Shown here: piece after piece, positions 43,706-52,549 of the stretch | How positions within the stretch are numbered: position 1 is the first letter of the stretch | Layout of the letters: each line of letters starts with the position of its first letter | DNA from: Pachyseris speciosa | Taxonomy: Eukaryota > Cnidaria > Anthozoa > Scleractinia > Pachyseridae | Direction of reading: 5' to 3' | Length of the DNA stretch: 64,000 nt | Assembly: GCA_016490735.1 (NCBI GenBank) | Contig: JAEMWC010000161.1 | Span: 62,001-126,000 of the forward strand | Notes under the pieces: generated by a model | The model's database searches: none | What the model was told of the DNA's origin: nothing | The model's input: only the letters and a program-made list of their open reading frames with translations | Translations under genes and position numbers: made by a program

Positions 43706-46700
43706 ATGGGAGTTTTAATGCTCAAATAAATCAAGATAAAACAGAAACTGGTACTGGTGAAAGAGGCCCAGCTGGTCCAATTGGTCCCAAAGGTGAAAAA
43801 GGTGATAGAGGTGAAAGAGGTCCAAAAGGTGATAAAGGTGATAGAGGTCCATTTGGTTTCAAAGGTAATAAAGGTGAAACAGGTGATGGATTTAGATTAA
43901 CACAAGATGGTAATTATGATATTGAAAATAAACGTTTGACAAATGTTGGTGATCCAGTAAATCATTATGATTCTGCTAACTTGGGATATGTTAATGATGC
44001 TGTTTTATCAATTGAAGGAACACGTGTTAATCCATTTAAATTTCTTCTTGAAGATATATCAAAAACAACTATTCTTAGAAATGCGAATAATCTACAATTG
44101 GAAGATTTTGACAAAAGCCCTTACTCATTTAATAAAATAGCCTTGTCTTTTGTTATTCCTACTGCTGGTCTTACAACTGTTCTTCGTTTTGATCTGACAC
44201 AATTGGAAGTTTCAAAGTACACTTTAGTTGTTGAGTTTTATACTGATGGTAACCCAAATAATGCAACAGTCGATGACGACAATCTGTCATCTAATTTAAT
44301 TGAAAGAAAGGATTCAATAAAAAGAGCATTTCCAAAGACTCATCTTGTTGATGGTTATCTTAAGAGAATATTCTTCCTTGAAAAAACAAGTCATGGTTCC
44401 ACATCAATGGAGTTATTGTTGATCTCACCATATTTATCAAATAATGCCAAACATCATGTCATAGTTTATGGTGTTATGGATTTTCTAATATCATTTTATC
44501 ACATATTCACGACCCAGCTTTTGAAATAGAAGAAGGAAGAATTGTATTTAATAATGAGGTTAAAATGAGTTTTCATAGAATAGTCAATGTTGCACGCCCT
44601 ATACTTCCACAAGACTGCGCAACTAAAAAATACGTTGATGATGCTGCCACATATCTGGCGTCAAATAAAGCGGATAAAACATATCTCAATAATAACTTTG
44701 TGAAAAAAGATGGAAGCGTTGCAATGACTTCTGATTTGAATCTTGGAGGTAACAAATTGACTAATGTAGCAGCGCCAACAGCAAACAATGATTCAGCCAC
44801 AAAGGGGTATGTTGATACTGAAATTGCTGGAATTACTGGCATTGATGTTTCACCATTTCTTAAAAAAGATGGAAGTGTTGCAATGACTGGTGATCTTGAC
44901 ATGGGTGACAATAAAATAACAAATGTTGAGACTCCAAACTCTGTTGATGACCTTGTTTTTTCAGCATCAGGAGCTCAACGCAACCCATTCGCTTTTCTGT
45001 TAAAAGACAAATCCAAGTCTTCTGTAGTTAGTGATGCAACAAACCTTCAAATTGAGAATTTTAACAGATCACCTTATCACATAAACAAGTCGTCATTGTC
45101 TTTTATCATTTCACATAGTGGTAACTTTACATCCAAAATTCGTTTTAATGTGACATCTTTAAGAAATGGACAGTATACATTTGTTACTGAGTTTTTCTCA
45201 CCATCAGACCCAAGAAGTGCAACAGTCGATTTAACCCTTCCAACTGTAAATATACGAGATGCGGGACAGCCGTTTCAAAAACCTTTTCCCCAAACTCCAC
45301 ACGTTGATGGTTATATGAAGAAGCTTTTCCGAATCGAAAAAACCAGTGGTGGGCAAGCGGCAATACAGGTGGAACTTTCCAGCACAGCTCCTGCGTCTAA
45401 CACCAAAACACATATCATCGTTTATGGGGCCTATGGCTATCATACCAATTTGTCTTACTTTCTCCATGACCCAGCGTATGAAATTGAAAACGGCCATGTT
45501 GCGTTTGGTAGTAATATTGACATGAAATTAAACAAAATCCTCAACCTGCAGGATAACCCCTCAAACCCACAAGACGCTGTGAACAAAAAGTATGTTGATG
45601 CTGAAATTGCTGGTATTGATGTTTCTCAATTTCTTAAAAAAGATGGAAGTGTTATAATGACCGGCAATCAGGATTTTGGGGGGTTTATTATTAGAGGCCA
45701 TGGGATAGGAAACCAACCAGCAGATCTTGTGAATAAATCATATATTGACACTAATCTCGCATCAAAAAGCAGTATCGGTCAAACTCTACTTCGAGATGGA
45801 ACACAAGAAATGACTGCTAATTTAAATCTGGCTGGTAATAAAGTGATCAACTGTGCAACACCAACTGCTAACACAGATGCTGCCAATAAGTTTTATGTAG
45901 ATGATAAAACTAAAGATATAATTGGATTTACATCTGATGGAAGTTATGATTTTTTAAACAAACACTTGGAGAATGTTGGCCAGATTCATACTTCAGACTA
46001 TATTGACATGAATAATAATAAAATAACAAATTTAGCGGACGTCGTGAATGAAACTGATGCAGTGAACTTTAGAGTTTTAAATCGAGCTGGAATAGCTATT
46101 AGAGCGAACACTTTATTATTGAATGGAACAAATGCGATGGCAGCGGATATGAAACTTGGAGGGCATAAAATCATTGACTTAAAAGAAGGAACAAATAAAA
46201 CCGATGCCGTAAATTTAGATCAATTAGAAAAAAGTCATATTTCATCTGCTTCTCATCCAAAGAATGCTTTCAAATATTTGATGAATGATATCGATGAAAT
46301 TAGCACTGAATATGGCTTGAAAGTCAATGGATATGTCAATTTACCTCGTTCACCACATTTGATTTCAAAAAAGGTCATTGATATAGACTTGAATAAAGAA
46401 GCTAATCATATTTACAGAGCTAGAATTGGATTTAATATGTACACAATAAAAGATGGAAAATACACTTTCATTCTTGAATGGCTATTTCCTGATTATGAAG
46501 GAATGAATCTTAGTAGTGTAACATTCAGTGCAACTGGTGGAATTACAATTCATAAAACTGTAGGGAGAAAATTTGATAACAGAAATGAAGATCATTCGAG
46601 ATATTTATTATGGATTGAAAAACCTTCAGTAAGTTCACCACCTGAATATTTATATTGTACGATTCATATTAATGCTAACCCAACTTATCCAAATAAGTAC

Positions 46701-47477
46701 AAAGTTCATTGTGTTGCATATGGTATTGATTTCGAAGCTGCAGACGTTCCATCAAGTGTTTACGACTTCTCTGAACCTTTCAAAATCGTTAATGAAACAA
46801 TACAATTACAAACTGATTTAGATTTGAATGGTTTTGATGTGAAAGAAAATGAAAACTGGTTGTTTGGTGGAGACAATGGCGAATTGACAATGCTGAATAA
46901 TATTAATATGAACAGCTATTTAATAAAAGAGGCTAAACTTGGTGGTGATTTAAATCTGAATGGCTTTAGAATTCATAATAATAGTTTGAATCTATTTCGT
47001 TCAAGCGTTACAGGTGTAACCATGGAAACGGCTTTCGATTTGGGTGGATTTGCTCTTTACAGGCCGAAATTAGGAGGTGATCTAGATTTGAATGGGAATG
47101 GAATAATCGGTCAAATACAATATTTAAATTGCTCTGTCAAAGCCAAACGAGGACATAATAAGAATGCTTTAAAGTCTGTATTGATAAATGGCTCTGATTT
47201 TTTAGTCATTCACAACAATAACTTTCACATTAAGAATATGTATGTAATACAAGGAACAAAACCCGGAATATTTTATTTCAAGACAAAAGCTGAAGGTGGT
47301 ATGCCTTTGCCATTACCAGCAACAATTTTTGAATACAGACATTCTTCTCTGAGTAGAAACATCACAACGGTCAACGTCAACAAATCATTATCGAGAGGCT
47401 ATTTAATCATTGATTATTCACATCCCAATAGTGGAGAATTTGATACAGCATTCACACTTGAAGAAATTATGAATTAA
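43706..47477 (+). pseudogene. Long fibre protein with collagen-like tract and tail-fibre repeats (Polinton B)
   Basis: The gene spans about 1,255 codons. An N-terminal collagen-like tract of Gly-X-Y triplets lies at about 43755-43890 (GERGPAGPIGPKGEKGDRGE). Then comes DGNYDIENKRLTNVGDPVNH and many copies of a phage-tail-fibre-like repeat (MTGDLDMGDNKITNV, DAVNKKYVDAEI). Globular blocks recur (FAFLLKDKSKSS, YTFVTEFFSPSDP; later FKYLMNDIDE and YTFILEWLFPDYEG). The last 970 codons (44565-47477) form one open frame. Two one-base losses in T-runs (near 43716 and 44486) separate the start and the first block. Collagen triplets suggest a trimeric shaft, and the globular blocks a receptor-binding role. 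Confidence 0.8.
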
Positions 47478-47493
47478 TCTAAAATAATATTAT

Positions 47494-48528
47494 ATGGGAG
47501 TTTTTAATTCTCCACAAAATCAAGATAATACAAGAACTGGTGAAAGAGGCCCAAAAGGTGATAGAGGTGATGCTGGTGCAATTGGTCCTAAAGGTGATAA
47601 TGGAAATGGTTTTACATTAACACAAGATGGTCACTATGATCTTGGAAACAAACATTTGACTAATGTAAAAGCAGGCAATGATTCTGATCATGTTGTAATC
47701 AAATCACAAGTTTCAGATATTGTCAGAGATAGTTTTTTGGGTTTGTGGGTTTCTGAATTCATCAGATTATACTCTAAATGTACTTATCAAATCGACAGAG
47801 CGAATAATAATTTTCTAGATATGAATGCAGACAGAAAAGTTGAAACATTGTACGATCTCTCGAATGAAGAAAATAATGCAACGCAACCGACTTTGAACAT
47901 AAGACCCACTGTTTGTACCAAGGCTGAGAAACATAATGGACGTTATTATTTAGACTTTAATGGATCACAGAGAATGATAAGTCAAATCAATTTAAATAAT
48001 AATGCTGTTAATATCTTCATTGTTTATAAATTAAATTCAAATACAGGTGGAAGTCCATGGAAAAATGGTCTTTTTGGTCATGATAATAGAGGTTATGATA
48101 AGTTTGTCAGCTATTAAAATGGTTCAAATTTAGTTATAAGTGGTGTTGATCAATCAAATTGTGTATATTTTGGTTCAGCAGCATCTATACAAAATTTCAG
48201 AAAAATAGCAGATTATTCAGTAAATGATTTGGGTCAAATAAATGTTTGGCACTGCTTGTCTGTTCACTGGGATAATTTATCTTCTCCAAAAACAAACACA
48301 AGTAAAATCTATTGGAATAAAAAACATATTGGAAGTTTTACAGCGGCTAACAGAAGTGGTAGTCGGCAAATGACTTTTGGTGATTTGGATCCTAGCTCTA
48401 TCGCACCTCTTGACGGTAGTGTCATTTTTTTCTGTGTGTACTTGGATTCTATATTAGACGAAAAAACAATTTCAGATCATCATCAAATTTTAATCCAACG
48501 ATATAATATAAATGAACAAAATAATTAG
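47494..48528 (+). pseudogene. Second fibre protein with collagen tract and lectin-like head (Polinton B, one in-frame stop)
   Basis: One frame of 344 codons broken only by TAA at 48115-48117. It starts MGVFNSPQNQD with collagen triplets (GERGPKGDRGDAGAIGPKGD), then the DGHYDLGNKHLTNV motif. A domain resembling a concanavalin A-like/LamG lectin follows (LYDLSNEENNATQPT, YYLDFNGSQRM, VNIFIVYKLN, INVWHCLSVHWDN, IYWNKKHIGSF, VIFFCVYLDSILDEKTI). The fold call is from pattern only. It would be an alternative attachment fibre. Its end overlaps the next gene's ATG by 17 bp. Polinton A keeps only nine codons of it. Confidence 0.75.
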
Positions 48529-48931
48529 ATACGTAAGATGGTTTATTCGGGATGCCGAACGGAAAAACCCTGGTGTTGACAAGAGGATTTTGAAATCAGC
48601 TTTGGTTTATCAGTTTCTGTATCACAAACATTTTAACAAGTATGTTGAGGTGAAAGATATCCTTTTGGAGCATGAAGACATTGGATTAATTGGATATGGT
48701 GAAGGCTGCTTGACACATTTGTTGGAGCATACTCTTGGATGGATTAATGTGTTGCAAACACATGCAATATTACATGATGCTTTCGGTCGATTCTACGTCA
48801 AACATTCACTTGACAGAGGATATTCTTATGCTTTCCCCCGTTTCATGACAACGAAATTTAACAAATTGTCACCTCTAAGTGGACAATTGTCTGGTTTGTG
48901 GTACTGTGTGTTGAACAGAATCGTTATATAA
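48512..48931 (+). CDS. Conserved HDAFGRF protein (Polinton B)
   Basis: Intact 139-codon frame. Conserved with Polinton A: LKSALVYQFLYHKHF, IGLIGYGEGCL, HAILHDAFGRF, LDRGYSYAF and LSPLSGQLSGLWYC. It is predicted mostly helical, without a clear membrane segment. No named family recognised. The strict conservation of His-Asp in HDAFGRF hints at catalysis or metal binding, unproven. It overlaps the fibre gene end and precedes the two-membrane-segment gene by 9 bp. Confidence 0.7.
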   Translation: MNKIIRYVRWFIRDAERKNPGVDKRILKSALVYQFLYHKHFNKYVEVKDILLEHEDIGLIGYGEGCLTHLLEHTLGWINVLQTHAILHDAFGRFYVKHSLDRGYSYAFPRFMTTKFNKLSPLSGQLSGLWYCVLNRIVI

Positions 48932-48940
48932 GCATATTGT

Positions 48941-49426
48941 ATGAAAGAGCGAAAAAGCATATTCAGCTGGAACCATATTTCAGGTGAATTAACAGAAGAT
49001 CAGGTAAATGAATTAAAATCCTATTACCGAACATATCACAGAAAGTGTTGGGCTCATAAACAGGCTGTTAAACGGTTCAAAACATGGAAATTACTGGGGA
49101 ATTCCTTGTCCATCATCTTTGCAACTGGGGGTCTCGCCACAAGTGTGGCAACAGGTGGTGTTAGTTTGGTAGCCATCAGTACAGCAGCACTTTTGATACA
49201 AGGGTGGATGAAGCATAAAAACCTAGATTTGAAAATCCAGAATTGCACATATGCTTATCAAAGCTATCAACATCTACTCAATTCAATAAAAGACAAGTTG
49301 AGAAGTGGTGATTTTGATGCTTCAAGTATACAAATCTCAATGAAGAATATCGATGATTATGTGACTGACAATAGTCCAATTATTGATAAGTACCTACTGA
49401 AATATGATGAAAAATTCACTGCTTGA
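48941..49426 (+). CDS. Small two-membrane-segment protein, SLATT-like layout (Polinton B)
   Basis: Intact 161-codon frame. An N-terminal helix contains QVNELKSYYRTYHRKCW. A hydrophobic stretch with glycine-rich turns follows (~55-95: LLGNSLSIIFATGGLA, TGGVSLVAISTAALLIQG) that could form a hairpin of two membrane segments. A long helical tail follows (NLDLKIQNCTYAYQSYQHLL, IKDKLRSG, DNSPIIDKYLLKYDE). This order (YHR helix, two membrane segments, long helix) recalls SLATT membrane proteins, but I see no decisive motif. It may be a membrane or viroporin-like protein. Its end overlaps the convergent VLTF3-like gene by 11 bp. Confidence 0.6.
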   Translation: MKERKSIFSWNHISGELTEDQVNELKSYYRTYHRKCWAHKQAVKRFKTWKLLGNSLSIIFATGGLATSVATGGVSLVAISTAALLIQGWMKHKNLDLKIQNCTYAYQSYQHLLNSIKDKLRSGDFDASSIQISMKNIDDYVTDNSPIIDKYLLKYDEKFTA

Positions 49427-49979
49427 TAATACTAATAATCTTATCAAATCTCAACAATAGAATCTCAACCCAATATCGATCATAAAATCCAAGCGTCTTT
49501 TTTGATCTAGTAACTATTATTTTATCAAATGGAAGATCAAGCATTAAAAATATTTGCTTAAGCATAAATTTCGTACTTATCATCCTTTTACGATTCTTAT
49601 TCACCAAAGGAAGGACAGTGTCTATCTCTTGGAATATTTTCAATATTTTGCCTTTATCTTTTACAGAAATTTGAAGTCCATTCTTACGACATATACCATT
49701 TATCACATTTTCAATATGGTACTTCCGATGATATACAGATTTTCGCCGTATTTTATACATATTATTATGAAAGTCAACGTACTCTTTACAATAGTCATAG
49801 CTGTGGACTGAACCGCAATTTAGACAAACATTTTCACCATCATCGTTAAACATTTTCTGATTATCACAGCAAGGTGCTTTCACACTTTTAACAACTTTGA
49901 CCAATAGCTGATCACAAAAATAACATGACAATTCTCCCATATTCTTTAATTCATTGTGGATTACTAAATTACAACTCAT
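49416..49979 (-). CDS. VLTF3-like late transcription factor (Polinton B)
   Basis: Intact 187-codon frame. Cysteine pairs for zinc lie at CYFCDQ (~19-22), APCCDN (~36) and VCLNCGSVHSY (~51-55). The characteristic segment EYVDFHNNMYKIRRKSVYHR (~66-85) follows, and a helical C-terminal half contains NKNRKRMISTKFMLKQIF. Poxvirus VLTF3 relatives are late transcription factors of large DNA viruses and are found in animal Polintons. A natural guess is that this protein acts on the shared promoter-like motif. Start ATG 49979 follows GATATCTCATATAATAATATAG. Confidence 0.82.
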   Translation of the reverse strand: MSCNLVIHNELKNMGELSCYFCDQLLVKVVKSVKAPCCDNQKMFNDDGENVCLNCGSVHSYDYCKEYVDFHNNMYKIRRKSVYHRKYHIENVINGICRKNGLQISVKDKGKILKIFQEIDTVLPLVNKNRKRMISTKFMLKQIFLMLDLPFDKIIVTRSKKTLGFYDRYWVEILLLRFDKIISIIKQ

Positions 49980-50044
49980 CTATATTATTATATGAGATAT
50001 TATTTCTTTATGCAACTAACACATGACGTCACGTGAGAAATAAT

Positions 50045-50378
50045 AGCTATAGGTGATGACTCATTTCCTGTTTTTCCGAGAATGTCACGCTTGGTGATTT
50101 TTCCGAGAAAGTCACGCATTTTAATAAACTATAGATTCCATCAGATTGAAGTGTGCAGACCTTGGTTCCATCAGATTGAGCAACTATAGATTCCATCAAA
50201 TTAAATAACTATATATTCCATCAAATTAAATAACTATATATTCCATCAAATTAAATAACTATATATTCCATCAAATTAAATAACTATATATTCCAGAATA
50301 CGAGACCAGAAGGCGAGTAGTATAGTGTTTGGGGAAAACGAAATCAATTGATTTCGTACCCCCAAACACTATACTACT
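50045..50378 (-). repeat. Right terminal inverted repeat of Polinton B
   Basis: Reverse-complement partner of 30046-30419. It holds two GTGACATTCTCGGAAAAA-type units, one diverged and four regular 25-bp units, and the terminal 63-bp palindrome (50316-50378). It ends ACACTATACTACT. Confidence 0.93.
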
Positions 50379-50384
50379 GTTATA
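50379..50384. repeat. Right target-site duplication of Polinton B (GTTATA)
   Basis: Identical to 30040-30045. Confidence 0.97.
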
Positions 50385-50419
50385 ACATCCGAGTCTCTCT
50401 TTCCCATTATCCCGAAATT

Positions 50420-51412
50420 TCATTCGCCTGCTTCCGACAAACCGTGACAGCAGAATATTCTTTTAAATGCCTTTAGATAACTTGAGCTTTGCAAAGCGTA
50501 CACGAGCGGATTAAAAAACGAATTAGCAGTGAGGAGAAACCTAACCATTCTATTAACAATGTGCAAAGTTTTCCGATTATCAGCTATTGTGGTCTGGTCA
50601 GCTGCAGTCAAGTATATGAAAAATAATGAAAAAGGCAGAGTACATATGCAGAACAGGATTGTCAGCCAAACTAACAGCTTAAAAAGCTATTTCTTTGTAC
50701 GACGATCCTCCATTGCTTGGCTACTTGGGCCATCGGCAGGTGCAGCACAAATTGTATTTGTGATGAAAAGTCCGCGGAAGATTTCAAAATAACAGAAAAA
50801 AACCACCAAGCATGGAGCGATTCCGAAGAACACGCCCGTATAAATTATGAAGCCCTTGTGATCAAAATATTCGTCAAGACTCCATGGACGTTTACAGGGA
50901 TAAGTCGAAAGAGGGTTCGGGTCTATCGAGTTTGTCATGAAGTCAGGAATGCACGACAAAACGGCAAATATCCACACAGGAGCAACAATATAGGGAACTC
51001 TTTCCTTGGTTAATCTTAATCCAGTGTAGAACGGCTTTACAAGCGCCACATATCTTTCTACGGCGAGGGTACACACAGTCAAGGCACCCACATTAATAGA
51101 AATGGGAACAATAGCATTTCCCACAAAGAATTTGCAGATAAAATCGCCAAGAATTTTGTCAACGCTCAGTTGGTTCAGGGAGAAGTCGTACATTCCCGGA
51201 CAAAGCAACAGTGTTGTCAAATCCGCCACAGCCAAGTTCGTTAACAGGAAGTTGGTGGTCGAGTGCATCGAAGGCGTTTTTCTAACGATGGTGATAATAA
51301 TGCAGTTAGCGGACACACCGATCAAAATGATGAATGAATAAATGATGGCAAAAGCAATACCCTGGCCAGTTGGAGGCCCGTCGTCATAAGCTACCGAGTT
51401 ATTTGAAGGCAT
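50420..51412 (-). pseudogene. Class A G-protein-coupled receptor, single exon, one in-frame stop
   Basis: A 330-codon frame with seven hydrophobic segments and class A signatures: TM1 VSANCIIITIV; TM2 LLTNLAVADLTTLLLCP; the TM3 end VERYVALVKPF (ERY for DRY); TM5 around FFGIAPCLVVFFCYFEIF; TM6 FCICTLPFSLFFIYL; and TM7 NSFFNPLVYAL (NPxxY). A single TAG at 50687-50689, at the start of TM6 after DRRTKK, interrupts it; the frame continues to TGA at 50420. Otherwise it is undamaged, so it is a recent pseudogene, a polymorphism or a sequence error. It is probably a rhodopsin-family neuropeptide-type receptor of the host; the ligand cannot be named. It starts only 36 bp from the Polinton B target site. 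Confidence 0.85.
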
Positions 51413-52088
51413 TGGTAGAACAGAACGAGTGATCGTCTGTAAGCGTCTTGTTTCCTGATGTTACTGCGCTTGAATGTTGACAATATGAGAACAGGCTGGC
51501 TGGTTTGACAGTGTTTAAGACTAAGCGCGATGTTAATAATCACCGATACAATATTGCCCAATGACATATGAGCGATATTTCCACTTAGTGAACCTTGCTA
51601 AATCCAAACAACCCTGCATATAATTATATCTCAATTAACATCTAGTTGCAGGTCTTACTGTGGCTGTAGGTTTGTTTAGCTTCTTAATCAGATCGTGGGT
51701 GAAATTTTGAGCCAGAATAATTGGCGATTCGGAAGATAGTTGTTTGTTCACGAACATCCTTTTCCGTTTCTCGTTGCCCGCCATACTTTTATTGTGTCCA
51801 TTGCACGTGAAAATAAACAATCATTGGACGATGTTGAGCAAAATATTGTGATTTGTCAGTGGCGAGCAGTTCAATTATTTGGCGAAGCCGAATTGGTCTG
51901 CGAGACACTGGCAATTCACGATAATATTCGAAAACCGAGTTCAATAATAGTTTTATCATTCGATCACCGAGCTTATTTTTCATTATCATTTCGGGAAGCA
52001 TGAAATGACCTGCCATTTTTCACTGAATTTGAAGAGCATGAACGCGTGGACACAACTACGCTTGAGCAGAATATTATTTGCAGCAAAA
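51413..52088. other. Interval between GPCR and DIRS element
   Basis: It contains short overlapping frames on both strands (longest 87 codons), none with a recognisable domain. It may include promoter sequence of the GPCR. Nothing specific supported. Confidence 0.4.
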
Positions 52089-52397
52089 TTGAAAAATAAA
52101 CAAGACTTACCTGTAAGTTGAAGTTTGTTGATAATTCTGCCAAACCATTAGTAGTACAGTAGGGTTAACATGAGATGCGCACGCCCAGCCGCAGGTCAGT
52201 TTTTAAAGCATTTTGTGAACACCCAGCACAGACTGAACGACGTAAAAATCGTCGTACTAAGACGACAGAAAGTCAATAAAAGAGAGGGTGGGTAATTATA
52301 TGGGTGTAATGGGCATGTTAACCCTACTGTACTACTAATGATTTGGCAGAATTATCAACAAACTTCAACTTACAGTTAAGTCTTGTTTATTTTTCAA
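52089..52397. repeat. Palindrome with 84-bp arms at the 3' side of the DIRS element
   Basis: 52089-52172 (TTGAAAAATAAACAAGACTT...) and 52314-52397 are inverted copies with about two mismatches, separated by 141 bp. Each arm ends inward with GTAGTACAGTAGGGTTAACATG, a diverged version of the element's own ITR core (CCGGGTTACCATGAGA). The spacer also contains a GCCGCAGGTCAG segment found just inside the right ITR. It looks like an internal-complementary-region structure, or a nested short DIRS derivative. Confidence 0.8.
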
Positions 52398-52435
52398 TTC
52401 TACCAAATCATTACGTACATCCGGGTTACCATGAG
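52397..52435 (+). repeat. Left inverted terminal repeat of DIRS element
   Basis: It matches the reverse complement of 56910-56949 almost exactly over ~39 bp. Confidence 0.85.
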
Positions 52436-52549
52436 ACTTTAACGCAGTGAGCACAAAATGATAAAGCACCCCAAGAGGAGAAAACCCAACTTGACACTTT
52501 AATAACAAACATCTTCAAATGATGCATTTATGTTGTACAAGGTACAAGC

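Larger units (their letters stand above)
30046..50378. mobile_element. Polinton B (Maverick/Polinton DNA transposon, near-complete)
   Basis: This 20,333-bp element starts AGTAGTATAGTGTTTGGGGG and ends with the reverse complement, flanked by perfect GTTATA duplications. Terminal inverted repeats are about 335-375 bp. The gene set matches Polinton A, with two extra genes (an AT-hook zinc finger and a lectin-headed second fibre). Long frames are open: 956 codons of polymerase, 970 of fibre, 289 of coiled-coil protein, 290 of integrase and 212 of ATPase. The remaining breaks are mostly single-base deletions plus one in-frame stop. The perfect duplication and near-identical repeats indicate a younger insertion than A. 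Only about 33 bp at the very tips are shared with A; the rest of the terminal repeats differ. Confidence 0.97.

Noticed and set aside
151..50378. One large composite transposon spanning both Polintons
   Set aside because: Each element has its own ends and its own 6-bp duplication (TGACAT and GTTATA), so they are independent insertions.
30046..50378. Contaminating free virus genome
   Set aside because: The element joins host-like DNA on both sides with a perfect target duplication, and a degraded relative lies 10 kb away.
51635..52016. Short frames of 61-87 codons between the GPCR and the DIRS element
   Set aside because: They overlap each other on opposite strands and show no domain or motif.
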